From positions 1-64,000 of the forward strand of contig NZ_JBATVG010000027.1 in assembly GCF_049671645.1 (NCBI RefSeq): a DNA stretch of 64,000 nt. The letters are read 5' to 3'. Shown here piece after piece: positions 24,780-34,664 of this stretch. Position 1 is the stretch's first letter; each line of letters starts with the position of its first letter. Below the pieces are notes generated by a model that was not told the DNA's origin, ran no database searches, and saw only the letters and a program-made list of their open reading frames with translations. The stretch is from Castellaniella sp049671645 (GTDB lineage Bacteria; Pseudomonadota; Gammaproteobacteria; Burkholderiales; Burkholderiaceae_B). Both the position numbers and the translations under genes were made by a program.

Positions 24780-25750
24780 CCCGCCACGATTTCGTAGGAC
24801 CGCAGCCGCGCTGCGTGGTCGTGCATATTGCAGGTGATCATCAGTTCGTCGGCCCCCGTGCGGGCGATGAAGGACCGGGTCTGGGCTTCGACGGATCCGG
24901 GTGATCCGATCGCCGCGCAGGACAGGATGTGATCCAGCAATTCCCGGGCGGCGGGCGGCAGGCTGTCCAGATAGCCGTCCACCGGCCGGGGCAGGCGGCC
25001 GGGCCGCCCGGTGCGCAGGTTGACGAAGGACTGTTGCCAGGAGCTGGCCAGGAAACGCGCCTCTTCGTCCGTGTCGGCGGCGAAGACATTGAATCCCAGC
25101 ATGACGTAGGGCTTGTCCAGATGCTCGGACGGCTGGAAGTGCTGCCGGTAGACGCGGATGGCGTCCATCATCTGGGCCGGCGCGAAATGCGAGGCGAAGG
25201 CATAGGGCAGCCCCAGCGCCGCCGCCAGTTGGGCGCCGAACAGGCTGGACCCCAGGATCCAGATCGGGACTCCGTGGCCCTCGCCGGGGACGGCGCGCAC
25301 CGGGTTCTCGCCCCGGAAATACCCCATCAGTTCCACGACGTCGCGGGGAAACGCGTCGGGATCGGTCTGCAGCGTGCGGCGCAGCGCCCGCGCAGTCGTC
25401 TGGTCCGACCCCGGCGCCCGTCCCAGGCCCAGGTCGATGCGGCCCGGGTGCAGGGCCTCCAGCGTGCCGAATTGTTCGGCGATGACCAGGGGCGAATGAT
25501 TGGGCAGCATGATGCCGCCCGCGCCGACGCGGATCCGCGTGGTGGCGGCTGCCACATGGTTGATCAGGATGGCGGTGGCGGCGCTGGCGATGCCCGTCAT
25601 GCCGTGGTGTTCGGCCATCCAGTAGCGGTGGTAGCCCCAGGCGTCCGCATGGCGCGCAAGGTCGGCGGTGTGGGCGAACGATTCGGCGGCGTTGCCGCCT
25701 TCCGTGATGGGCGCCAGGTCCAGGACGGATAAGGGGATGGTGAGGCTCAT
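24770..25750 (-). CDS. luciferase-like flavin-dependent monooxygenase, group 1
   Basis: A 326-residue LLM-class TIM-barrel oxidoreductase. Signature stretches are YWMAEHHGM, VGAGGIMLPNHSPLVIAEQF, RIDLGLGRAPG and WILGSSLFGAQLAA. Most group members have no known substrate. It overlaps the stop of an upstream PaaI-type thioesterase gene by 4 bases, so the two are likely co-translated. A paralogue with the same motifs is encoded at 33553-34551. The FMNH2 supplier is not encoded nearby. Confidence 0.88.
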   Translation of the reverse strand: MSLTIPLSVLDLAPITEGGNAAESFAHTADLARHADAWGYHRYWMAEHHGMTGIASAATAILINHVAAATTRIRVGAGGIMLPNHSPLVIAEQFGTLEALHPGRIDLGLGRAPGSDQTTARALRRTLQTDPDAFPRDVVELMGYFRGENPVRAVPGEGHGVPIWILGSSLFGAQLAAALGLPYAFASHFAPAQMMDAIRVYRQHFQPSEHLDKPYVMLGFNVFAADTDEEARFLASSWQQSFVNLRTGRPGRLPRPVDGYLDSLPPAARELLDHILSCAAIGSPGSVEAQTRSFIARTGADELMITCNMHDHAARLRSYEIVAGYA

Positions 25751-26199
25751 GGCTGGCGTTCCGGTACGTTGATGATGGTTTGCTGCATCAGGGCGATCGG
25801 TGTCTTTCGCCCGGCGTTCAAAGCAAAGACGTCCACCTGCACGATGGTCAGGGTGCGGCCCTTGCGGATGACCTGGCCGACGGCTTCCAGGGATTCGCCC
25901 TGGGCGGGGGCCAGCAGGTTGATCTTGAATTCCACGGACAGCACCGTGTGGCCGTCCGGGGCCTGGGTCATGGCGGCGAAACTGCCTGCGGCGTCCGCGA
26001 TGGCGCTGGTCGCCCCGGCGTGGAACAGGCCCAGGTGCTGGGTCAGGGCGGGAGAGAAGGGCAGGTGCACATGTGCGCGGCCGCTGCTGACGTCGCCCAG
26101 TTTGGCCCCCAGGTGTTGCATCAGGCCCGAGCGATCAAGAAGGGCCTGAATGCGGTCGCGCAAGGCTGCCGTATCCCGGGAAGGTGGAGATGATGCCAT
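25747..26199 (-). CDS. PaaI family thioesterase
   Basis: A hotdog-fold protein of 150 residues from the ATG at 26199. It has the family segment HLGLFHAGATSAIADAAGSFAAM, in which HxGxxHAGA is the PaaI/YdiI-like active-site region (His and the following Asp). AGGACC lies about 6 bases before this ATG; a longer frame from 26262 has no ribosome-binding site. Such enzymes hydrolyse acyl-CoA thioesters, often aromatic. It is divergent from the EamA gene with only about 20 bases between the starts, so their promoters must overlap. Confidence 0.82.
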   Translation of the reverse strand: MASSPPSRDTAALRDRIQALLDRSGLMQHLGAKLGDVSSGRAHVHLPFSPALTQHLGLFHAGATSAIADAAGSFAAMTQAPDGHTVLSVEFKINLLAPAQGESLEAVGQVIRKGRTLTIVQVDVFALNAGRKTPIALMQQTIINVPERQP

Positions 26200-26220
26200 C
26201 GAGAGGTCCTGTATAGTCGT

Positions 26221-27228
26221 ATGTCTGAAAAGCAATGGGCGGAAAGAAGCCGCCGCGCCCAACCAGTGTCAAACGATAAGCCATTTTCACCGACCGCCCA
26301 AGACGCGCCCGCTGGCGGGACCCGACGCCCTGCGGCGCAGGGCGGGGATGCGTCTTCCGCCGAGGGCTCGGGCCCGCCGATACGGGGCGGTGGTCTGTGG
26401 CTGGCGGTGGGATTGGGCGTGGCATCCATGATCAGCGTCCAGACCGGGGTGTCGCTGGCGGTGCCCGTGATCGCGGACTACGGGCCGCTGAGCACGTCCG
26501 CCCTGCGGATTTGCTGGGCGGCGGTGGTCCTGTTCATTTTCGTGCGTCCGCCCTTGCATCGCTTCAGCGCTGCACAGTGGCGCGCGACGTTGATCCTGGG
26601 GGCCGGCATGGCCGTGATGTCCCTGGCATTTTTTGTCGCCTTGGAGCGCCTGCCCCAGCATTTGACCGTGGCGCTGGAATTCTGCGGGCCGCTGGCCGTG
26701 GCCGCCTTGGGCGTGCGCGGCTGGCGGGCGCTGGCCTGGCCCCTGCTGGCCGCCCTCGGCATCCTGCTGCTGGCCTGGGGCGACGCGCACGACGGCCCTG
26801 GCGCAGATCCGGTCGGCATCGCCTTCGCCTTGCTGGCGGCCGGCGGCTGGGCGGTCTACATCGTCATGATGAAACGCGTCGGCCGAAGCCTGCCGGGCTT
26901 GCAGGGCCTGTCGGCCTCGCTGCTGGCGGCGGCCGTGCTGTCGCTGCCCTTTGCTATGGTGGAATCCGGCACGGCCCTGTTCCCCTGGCGTCAGTTGGGG
27001 TTGACGGCGGGCTTGGCGGTGCTGGTGCCGCTGGTGCCCTACATCCTGGAAATGCAATCGTTACGCCGCCTGCCGGCGGCCGCCTTTGGCGTGCTGATGA
27101 GCCTGGAGCCCGCCATCGGCGCCCTGTCGGGCTGGCTGATCCTGGGCCAGGGCATGGATGGCGGGCAGATTCTGGGCGTGGGGCTGGTGGTGGCCGCCAC
27201 CATCGGCGTGGTGCGGGCGGGGCGTTAG
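26221..27228 (+). CDS. EamA/RhaT family transporter (DMT superfamily)
   Basis: A 335-residue protein. About ten hydrophobic segments follow a hydrophilic N-terminal stretch of roughly 60 residues. Two EamA repeats can be seen, the second ending in LEPAIGALSGWLILGQ. RhtA-type amino-acid or metabolite exporters belong to this family. The N-terminal start is uncertain: the ATG at 26221 has no clear ribosome-binding site, and a GTG at 26266 or a site closer to the first TM is possible. It is convergent with sdaA, 4 bases apart. Confidence 0.78.
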   Translation: MSEKQWAERSRRAQPVSNDKPFSPTAQDAPAGGTRRPAAQGGDASSAEGSGPPIRGGGLWLAVGLGVASMISVQTGVSLAVPVIADYGPLSTSALRICWAAVVLFIFVRPPLHRFSAAQWRATLILGAGMAVMSLAFFVALERLPQHLTVALEFCGPLAVAALGVRGWRALAWPLLAALGILLLAWGDAHDGPGADPVGIAFALLAAGGWAVYIVMMKRVGRSLPGLQGLSASLLAAAVLSLPFAMVESGTALFPWRQLGLTAGLAVLVPLVPYILEMQSLRRLPAAAFGVLMSLEPAIGALSGWLILGQGMDGGQILGVGLVVAATIGVVRAGR

Positions 27229-27232
27229 GGGA

Positions 27233-28645
<1,413 letters not shown>

Positions 28646-28747
28646 GCTTGTCTCTTGTGCAATAGGTGCGGGGAATCCGCGCGCTGCCGGGCGGCGGCGG
28701 GCATTCCCTGCTTGCCTTTGATTCTAGTGATTTGGCAAAATATGGAT

Positions 28748-28766
28748 TGAATGAAAACGACATTCA
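28748..28766. promoter_or_regulatory. inverted repeat in sdaA/GlxA-type regulator intergenic region
   Basis: TGAATG (28748-28753) and CATTCA (28761-28766) are exact reverse complements around 7 bases. The spacer and right arm include AAACGACATT, which recurs in altered form at 28851 (AAGCGACTT) and 28881 (AAGCGACATT). These are candidate binding sites for the adjacent AraC-type regulator. Confidence 0.4.
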
Positions 28767-28872
28767 TCATGTATTTATTGCTCTATGTCTCTGTCTGCGG
28801 ATTTGTAGCGCTTTGATGCGCTTTTATCTGGGTTCTTATTTTTGGTATATAAGCGACTTGAAAGCTCTATAA

Positions 28873-29883
28873 ATGAATAAAAGCGACATTACAGGGACTG
28901 AAGATATCTCCGTGCGCCTGGGCTTCGTCCTGCTGCCCCAGTTCGCGCTGGGCGCGTTCGCCGCATTTGCCGACCTGCTGGGCCTGCTGGACGCCCAGAC
29001 CGACACGCCCGGCCCGTGTTCCTGGGAAGTCGTGGCCGACACCCTGATCCCCGTGCGCTGCGCCAGCGGTGTGCAGGTCGTCCCCTCCGACCTGCTGGGG
29101 GATCCCCTGCGCTTCGATTACATCGTGGTCGTGGGAGGTCCCCAGCAGCCGCAGGACAGTCCCGGCCCGGCCCTGCTGGCCTGGCTGCGGCAGGCCGCCC
29201 GGGGTGGGCGCCGTCTGGTGGGTCTGTGCAACGGCGTTTTCGCCCTGGCCCAGGCCGGTGTGTTGGTCGGCCACCGCCTGGCTGTCAGCAGCAGCCTGTA
29301 TCGCGAATTCACGGAACGCCACCCGGCCTTCGGGCCGGACGCGCTGGTCACCGACCAGCCCGCCGCCTTCGACCGGCGGCGCATCAGTTGCGTGGGCGGC
29401 CCTGCGGTCACCGACGTCGCCGTGCGCATCCTGAGCCGCTACCTGCCCCAGGCCGACATCCAGCGCGCCCTGCGCCTGCTGCAGATCCAGGCCGGCGAGC
29501 CTCACCGCCAGGTGCAGCCCCCGCCGCCTGACGTGCCGACGGACAGCCCCCCCGCCGTGCGCCGCGCCGTCCTGCTGATCCAGCAGTACGCCGGCCAGGC
29601 CCTGGGCCTGGACGACCTGGCCAGCCGCCTGGGCCTGTCCCCGCGTCAGTTGCAGCGCCTGTTCCGCCAGCACCTGGGCACCACCCCCCAGGCCTACGCC
29701 CGTGTCGTGCGCCTGCGCCTGGCCGCCTGGATGCTGCGCCAGACGGACAAGAGCATCGCCGCCGTGGCATCCGACTGCGGCTTCGCCGACGCCGCGCACA
29801 TGGGGCGCAGTTTCCGGGCGGAATACGGTTTGTCGCCTGGGGTTTGGCGGCGCCAGGCAGGTTCGTCTGAAAACACCGTATAA
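28873..29883 (+). CDS. GlxA family transcriptional regulator (DJ-1/PfpI domain plus AraC HTH)
   Basis: A 336-residue protein. Residues about 15-185 form a DJ-1/PfpI amidotransferase-like domain (GLCNGVFALAQAGVLVG holds the nucleophile-elbow Cys). Residues about 225-330 are an AraC double HTH ending in DCGFADAAHMGRSFRAEYG. Known relatives (GbdR, CdhR, SouR) sense betaine, carnitine or sarcosine and often control serine dehydratase. The divergent sdaA makes a serine/one-carbon signal plausible. The tRNA-Leu promoter overlaps its stop codon. Confidence 0.85.
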   Translation: MNKSDITGTEDISVRLGFVLLPQFALGAFAAFADLLGLLDAQTDTPGPCSWEVVADTLIPVRCASGVQVVPSDLLGDPLRFDYIVVVGGPQQPQDSPGPALLAWLRQAARGGRRLVGLCNGVFALAQAGVLVGHRLAVSSSLYREFTERHPAFGPDALVTDQPAAFDRRRISCVGGPAVTDVAVRILSRYLPQADIQRALRLLQIQAGEPHRQVQPPPPDVPTDSPPAVRRAVLLIQQYAGQALGLDDLASRLGLSPRQLQRLFRQHLGTTPQAYARVVRLRLAAWMLRQTDKSIAAVASDCGFADAAHMGRSFRAEYGLSPGVWRRQAGSSENTV

Positions 29884-29884
29884 T
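29879..29884 (+). promoter_or_regulatory. consensus -10 element likely serving tRNA-Leu
   Basis: TATAAT at 29879-29884 is a perfect -10 hexamer, and its bases include the TAA stop of the regulator gene. It lies about 42 bases before the tRNA. No good -35 is visible at 16-18 bases, so only the -10 is claimed. Confidence 0.5.
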
Positions 29885-29925
29885 GGCGGTCCATTTCCGG
29901 AGTGACGATCTGTCACCCCGACCCT

Positions 29926-30010
29926 GCCCGGGTGGTGAAATTGGTAGACGCAGGGGACTCAAAATCCCCCGCCGCAAGGCGTGCCGGTTCGATTCCGGCC
30001 CCGGGCACCA
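29926..30010 (+). tRNA. tRNA-Leu (anticodon CAA)
   Basis: An 85-base class II tRNA including an encoded CCA end. The acceptor arms GCCCGGG and CCCGGGC pair fully. The anticodon stem GGGGA/TCCCC encloses loop CTCAAAA, so the anticodon is CAA and it reads UUG. A short variable arm follows, and the T-arm contains GGTTCGATTCC. It stands alone, without neighbouring tRNAs. Confidence 0.96.
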
Positions 30011-30301
30011 TCTAAAATCAACAACTTATGAACTTTCCGCTCACATGTGGAATTCGAGCGTAAGCGTGCGTGCCCGTTAACGGTCCAGAGCTTTCTTAAA
30101 ACACTGCTGGCTGCGTGCCGGGTAAGGGGCTATGGCATAAGACAATTCCATTGTGCGGCATGAAGGCGGACTTGCCACCGCATGATGTGGCAACGCGTCT
30201 CGATAAGCTTATTAATTTGGACATATTGCAATAATAAAGCGATGATTCGGGAAATTGGTTCCCGTTTTGGGGAGCGTATTTGACCAGGAGGAAGCCCCCA
30301 A
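30011..30301. other. intergenic region between tRNA-Leu and LysR gene, with an inverted repeat
   Basis: No convincing gene is seen. TTGCCAC (30172-30178) and GTGGCAA (30187-30193) are exact reverse complements around 8 bases. ATTGCAAT lies at about 30225 in an AT-rich stretch likely to hold the LysR promoter. No repeat of the tRNA 3' end was noticed here. Confidence 0.45.
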
Positions 30302-31213
30302 ATGGAACCCAATCGTCTCGGCGACATTACAGCCTTTGTCGCGGCCGTTAGAACCGGCAGCTTTACGGCCGCCGCATCCTCGCTTGGGCTGACCCGCTCC
30401 GCGGTGGGCAAAAGCGTGGCGCGGCTGGAAGCCCGGCTGCAATCGCGTCTGCTGCATCGGACCACGCGAAAGCTGAGCCTGACGGATGAAGGCCGAGCGG
30501 TTTTTGAACGCTGGCGACAGATATTGGAAGATCTTGAAGAGGTCGAGGCCACTATGGCGGCGCGCCGGGGCCAGCCTAGCGGCACCCTGCGGCTGACTGC
30601 ACCGCTTTCTTTTGGCCAGCGCCATATCCTGCCGGTGCTGGGCCATTATTTGAAGCAGTGGCCCGATCTGCGGGCCGACGTTCGCTTCACCGATCGGTTC
30701 ATCGACCTGGTGGAAGAGGGGTTCGACATTGCGGTGCGTATCGGTGAGTCCCGAGAGGATGCTCAGTTGCTGACCCGCACGGTGGCTGAGCAGCAGTTTG
30801 TCACGTGTGCCTCGCCGGACTACTTGGCACGCAAGGGAGTGCCCCAGCGGCCGCAAGATCTTGCAGTCCATGGCACCATTTCGTTTCTGGGCGGAGAGCA
30901 GCCTAGCCCTTGGCGCTATCAGACCCCGGAGGGCCTTTACTTGTGCGAAACGCCGGGGCGGTTGAACATCGATAGTTCCGAAGCCATGCGGGAAGCCGCC
31001 CTGGCCGGCTTCGGACTGATACATCTGCCGACTTACATTACCGGCAATGACTTGCGTGCCGGCGCCTTGGTCGAGGTGTTGAAACCTTATCGCGCGCCGC
31101 CCGACCCGATTCGCGTGGTCTACCCCAGCAAGCGACACCTTTCGCCGCGTATCCGCGCCTTCATCGATCTGTTGGTAGAAAGCTGGCGGGAAGGCGTGCC
31201 TTGGGAGAGCTAG
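30302..31213 (+). CDS. LysR family transcriptional regulator
   Basis: A 303-residue regulator with an N-terminal winged helix (TAAASSLGLTRSAVGKSVARL, split over residues 21-42) and a type-2 periplasmic-like ligand domain. AGGAGG lies about 10 bases before the ATG. It opens a co-directional group of flavoenzyme genes and is the natural candidate to control them. This is inferred from the position; LysR genes are more often divergent from their targets. Confidence 0.88.
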   Translation: MEPNRLGDITAFVAAVRTGSFTAAASSLGLTRSAVGKSVARLEARLQSRLLHRTTRKLSLTDEGRAVFERWRQILEDLEEVEATMAARRGQPSGTLRLTAPLSFGQRHILPVLGHYLKQWPDLRADVRFTDRFIDLVEEGFDIAVRIGESREDAQLLTRTVAEQQFVTCASPDYLARKGVPQRPQDLAVHGTISFLGGEQPSPWRYQTPEGLYLCETPGRLNIDSSEAMREAALAGFGLIHLPTYITGNDLRAGALVEVLKPYRAPPDPIRVVYPSKRHLSPRIRAFIDLLVESWREGVPWES

Positions 31214-31223
31214 CTTAGGCCAT

Positions 31224-31242
31224 TAGGGATTTTAATTCCCTA
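31224..31242. promoter_or_regulatory. inverted repeat after LysR gene
   Basis: TAGGGA (31224-31229) and TCCCTA (31237-31242) are exact reverse complements around 7 bases, 11 bases after the LysR stop. It could be a weak terminator or an operator for the following gene. Confidence 0.4.
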
Positions 31243-31278
31243 TTGATGGTCTCTAGAAGGTGTTTATCAATGGCCTGG

Positions 31279-31311
31279 ATTCAATCACACTGTCATCAAG
31301 GTGAATTGAAT
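31279..31311. promoter_or_regulatory. inverted repeat upstream of flavin monooxygenase gene
   Basis: ATTCAATCAC (31279-31288) pairs with GTG-A-ATTGAAT (31301-31311), with one unpaired base and a 12-base centre. It ends 2 bases before the ribosome-binding site of the gene at 31325, so it could be a LysR site or a leader hairpin that affects translation. Confidence 0.4.
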
Positions 31312-31324
31312 TGGAGTCATTGCC

Positions 31325-32347
31325 ATGTCCGCTCTTGCGCAGCCTATCGAAAAGGAGTCATCCTCTTTAGTCGTACGCCCTCATCCCAAGCTTGAGCGCC
31401 ATCCGGGCTTTCAGCGCCTGTTCCGGCCCGGCGCGCTGACCGTCGGCCTGATCCTTCCGTTGGAAACACATCCTTCCCGGCCCGCGCCGACCATGCGCGA
31501 CCACGTTGCCATGGCGCAACGCGCTGATGAGTTGGGCTTTGGTGCGCTGTGGATGCGCGACGTGCCCTTCTATGACCCGGAATATGGCGATACCGCCCAT
31601 ATCTTCGAATCCATGGTCTACATCGGCTACCTGGCCGCCGCGACGCGCCGGATCGTCCTGGGCACTACGGGCATCGTGCTGCCGACCCATGAACCCATGT
31701 ACTTGGCCAAGCAGGCCACATCGCTGGATCAGCTCAGTGGCGGTCGCCTGGTGCTGGGCTTGTCGTCGGGAGACCGTCATAGCGATTACCCAATGCTGGG
31801 CATCGACTTCGATACCCGGGGCGAACGCTACCGCGACGCTTGGTCGGTGTTTCGCACGCTGACCGAAGAAAGCTTTCCCAATTTCCGCTCGGCGCGTTTT
31901 GGCGGTTCGCGCGGCACGCTGGATCTGGTGCCCAAGCCGCCATTTGGCCGCATACCGTCCATGGCGGTGGGCCGCTCCCAGCAGAGCACGGAGTGGCTGG
32001 CGAACAACCTGGACGGGCTGCTGGTCTTCGCGCCGGGTCCCGACAGCCTGGTAAATGTATTTGACGATTGGCAGATGCACGTGCGAGCCGCCGCCGGTGA
32101 AGAGGCCTTCAAGCCACTCAGCCTGGGCGGCTACCTGGACCTGAGCAGCAACCCGAACGAGCCGTTCCGGCGCATTCCGGGGGGCTTTCGTGCGGGCCGC
32201 AATGGGTTGGTAGCTTATCTGGAACGGGCCCGGGACGCTGGCCTATCGCATGCCGCCTTGAACCCTAAGGTCAGCCGCCAGCCCTACGCCGAGATCCTCG
32301 ACGAATTGGCCGAGTACGTGTTGCCGCATTTCCCCTCCCATGAGTGA
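31325..32347 (+). CDS. luciferase-like flavin-dependent oxidoreductase (BA3436-like)
   Basis: A 340-residue LLM-class TIM barrel. Recognisable parts are GLILPLETHPSR, ADELGFGALWMRDVPFYDP, IVLGTTGIVLPTHEP and LSGGRLVLGLSSGDRHSDYP. The last resembles the BA3436-like subgroup of luciferase-type oxidoreductases. The first 45 residues are an N-terminal extension before the barrel. GGAG lies about 8 bases before the ATG. It overlaps or abuts the old-yellow-enzyme gene, so the two are probably one operon. The substrate is unknown. Confidence 0.85.
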   Translation: MSALAQPIEKESSSLVVRPHPKLERHPGFQRLFRPGALTVGLILPLETHPSRPAPTMRDHVAMAQRADELGFGALWMRDVPFYDPEYGDTAHIFESMVYIGYLAAATRRIVLGTTGIVLPTHEPMYLAKQATSLDQLSGGRLVLGLSSGDRHSDYPMLGIDFDTRGERYRDAWSVFRTLTEESFPNFRSARFGGSRGTLDLVPKPPFGRIPSMAVGRSQQSTEWLANNLDGLLVFAPGPDSLVNVFDDWQMHVRAAAGEEAFKPLSLGGYLDLSSNPNEPFRRIPGGFRAGRNGLVAYLERARDAGLSHAALNPKVSRQPYAEILDELAEYVLPHFPSHE

Positions 32348-32363
32348 GCCAGGAGCTACTGAC

Positions 32364-33461
32364 ATGTCCGCCTTGTTTGAACCCTATGATCTGGCCGGCC
32401 TGAAACTGCCCAACCGCTTGGTGATGGCGCCGATGACACGCGCACGGGTGCCGGACACCGTTCCGCCGGCGCAGATGGCGCTGTACTACGCTCAACGTGC
32501 CGGCGCGGGACTGATCATCACCGAAAGCGCCCAGGTGTCGCCACAGGGCTGCGGCTATCTGTGCACCCCGGGTATCCACAGCGAGGCACAGATTGCCGGC
32601 TGGCGGCGCACAACGGACGCCGTGCATCGTGCTGAAGGACGCATCTTTGCGCAGCTCAGCCACGTCGGGCGCGTGTCCCACACGTCGGTGCAAGAAAATG
32701 GCGCGGCCCCCGTGGCTCCCGTCGCCGTGGCCGCTGCCCAGACGTCGGTACAGGCCTTCAATGCCAAAGGAGAACCGTCGCAGGTGCCTGCAAGCCAGCC
32801 GATAGCGCTGGATCTGGCCGGCATTCGAGGCGTGATCGACGACTTCCGCCGCGCCGCGCGCAATGCCATGACCGCTGGCTTTGATGGCGTGGAAATCCAC
32901 GCGGGCAACGGCTATCTGTTCGAGCAGTTCATTAACGGCGGCCTCAATACCCGGGAGGACCACTACGGCGGCACGCCCATTGCCAACCGTTTGCGTCTGT
33001 TGCTGGAAACCGTCGACGCCATTTCTGCCGAGATCGGCAGTACCCGTGTCGGTGTGCGCGTTTCGCCTTTCGCCCGGCTGGCGGATCTGCATGCCTTCGA
33101 GGGCGAAGAAGCCACCTGGTTGGCTCTGGCTGGCGCGCTGTCGCAGCGCAATCTGGCTTATGTTCATGCCAGCCACTTGGGAACGTCTGCATTTCAAGCG
33201 TTGTTTCGGTCTGCCTATTGCGGGACCTTGTTGCTGGCTGGCGGTTTCACGCCAGAGACCGCTGCACAGGCGCTGGCCGACAGGGACACTGACCTGGTGG
33301 CTTTCGGCAAGCCCTTCATCGCCAATCCGGACCTGGTCGAGCGTTTGCGCAACGACTGGCCGCTGGCGGAAGCGGGGCGGGAAGCCTTTTACGGCGGGGG
33401 GGCGGAAGGCTATACCGATTACCCGAGCTATACCCCGGAAGCATGGGCTGTGCCGGCTTGA
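32364..33461 (+). CDS. old yellow enzyme family alkene reductase
   Basis: A 365-residue FMN-dependent ene-reductase of the NemA/XenA type. The sequence starts LFEPYDLAGLKLPNRLVMAPMTRAR. The substrate-binding His/Asn pair lies in EIHAGNGYLFEQF, and GGFTPETAAQALAD is the phosphate-binding region. The ATG at 32364 is preferred because AGGAG lies 8 bases upstream; an ATG at 32340 overlapping the previous stop is the alternative. Such enzymes reduce activated C=C bonds or nitro groups with NAD(P)H. Confidence 0.9.
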   Translation: MSALFEPYDLAGLKLPNRLVMAPMTRARVPDTVPPAQMALYYAQRAGAGLIITESAQVSPQGCGYLCTPGIHSEAQIAGWRRTTDAVHRAEGRIFAQLSHVGRVSHTSVQENGAAPVAPVAVAAAQTSVQAFNAKGEPSQVPASQPIALDLAGIRGVIDDFRRAARNAMTAGFDGVEIHAGNGYLFEQFINGGLNTREDHYGGTPIANRLRLLLETVDAISAEIGSTRVGVRVSPFARLADLHAFEGEEATWLALAGALSQRNLAYVHASHLGTSAFQALFRSAYCGTLLLAGGFTPETAAQALADRDTDLVAFGKPFIANPDLVERLRNDWPLAEAGREAFYGGGAEGYTDYPSYTPEAWAVPA

Positions 33462-33552
33462 TCAAGAGCGATGAATGGAATCCTTGAACGCCCCCGGATA
33501 ACGGAAGTTCGCAGCGTTTCGACACTACACACTATTATTCATGGAGTCAGTT

Positions 33553-34551
33553 ATGACAGCACTATCCGTACTGGATCTGGTCATGGTCGGCGAAGGCAAG
33601 ACCTTCGCCGATGCCATCGACGAATCGCGCCAACTGGCGCGGCATGTAGAACAGCACGGTTTTGGCCGCTACTGGATTGCCGAGCATCACGACATGCCTG
33701 GCATCGGTTCGGCCGCCACTTCGCTCATCATCAACGAAATCGCTTCGGCCACTTCCAATATACGTGTTGGCGCCGGCGGCATCATGCTGCCCAACCATTC
33801 GCCGCTCGTGGTGGCAGAACAGTTTGGTACGCTTGCCACTCTGTACCCGAACCGCATCGATCTGGGCATGGGCCGCGCGCCCGGTACGGGCGGCCCGACC
33901 ATTCAGGCCTTGCGCCGGGGCGCCCCTGAACGGGACTTCCCCCAGGATGTCATCGAAGTCATGGATTACCTTGCCGACAATGGGCGCAGGCCGGTACGCG
34001 GTGTTCCTGGCTCTCATGACGTCCCGGTATGGATTCTGGGCTCCAGCCTCTTCGGGGCTGAGTTGGCCGCTGTGCTCGGTCTGCCGTATTCCTTCGCCTC
34101 GCACTTCGCACCGCGCTTTCTGCATCAGGCCATTGCCCACTACCGCAAGAACTTTCGGCCGTCGGAACATCTGGCCCGGCCTTACGTGATGATCGGCGTC
34201 AATGTGTTCGCAGCCGACACCAACGAGGAGGCCGACTTTCTTGCCAGCTCGCATCGTCAATGGATGACGGATCTGCATGTGGGGCGCATGGGCTTGCTGC
34301 CCAAGCCGCGCGAAGGCTATGTGGAAAGTTTGCCCCCCCATGAACGGGATGTGCTGAATCAGGTCATGGCCTGCACGGTGACGGGCGATCGGGATACGGT
34401 CGGTGAGGGGCTATCCCGCCTCGTGGCGCAGACCGGCGCCGACGAGCTGATGATCGACTGTCGTATCTATGAGCCCGAAGCGCGGATGCGCTCTCATGAG
34501 TATGCGGCCCAGGCGATGGGCGAGACACTGGCGCAACCGGCTTTGGCTTGA
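33553..34551 (+). CDS. luciferase-like flavin-dependent monooxygenase, group 1 (second copy)
   Basis: A 332-residue LLM-class protein with YWIAEHHDMPG, GAGGIMLPNHSPLVVAEQF, RIDLGMGRAPG and WILGSSLFGAELAA. It is clearly paralogous to the protein at 24770-25750. The ATG at 33553 is chosen over 33541 because the intervening GGAG serves as its ribosome-binding site and its N-terminus then aligns with the paralogue. It belongs to the flavoenzyme cluster. No flavin reductase is encoded next to it. Confidence 0.88.
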   Translation: MTALSVLDLVMVGEGKTFADAIDESRQLARHVEQHGFGRYWIAEHHDMPGIGSAATSLIINEIASATSNIRVGAGGIMLPNHSPLVVAEQFGTLATLYPNRIDLGMGRAPGTGGPTIQALRRGAPERDFPQDVIEVMDYLADNGRRPVRGVPGSHDVPVWILGSSLFGAELAAVLGLPYSFASHFAPRFLHQAIAHYRKNFRPSEHLARPYVMIGVNVFAADTNEEADFLASSHRQWMTDLHVGRMGLLPKPREGYVESLPPHERDVLNQVMACTVTGDRDTVGEGLSRLVAQTGADELMIDCRIYEPEARMRSHEYAAQAMGETLAQPALA

Positions 34552-34664
34552 TTTTTCCGCCTTATGGAATCGTTGAGATGCTTTGCATGAGCAGCGGATC
34601 ACGCAGGCGTGTGGCTTGCATTTGAACAGTGAAAGATAGTCCATAACCATAGGAGTAAACATTC

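Noticed and set aside
29926..30010. tRNA-Leu as a proven island attachment site
   Set aside because: No integrase, excisionase or second copy of the tRNA 3' end was found in the window, so no attachment site is annotated.
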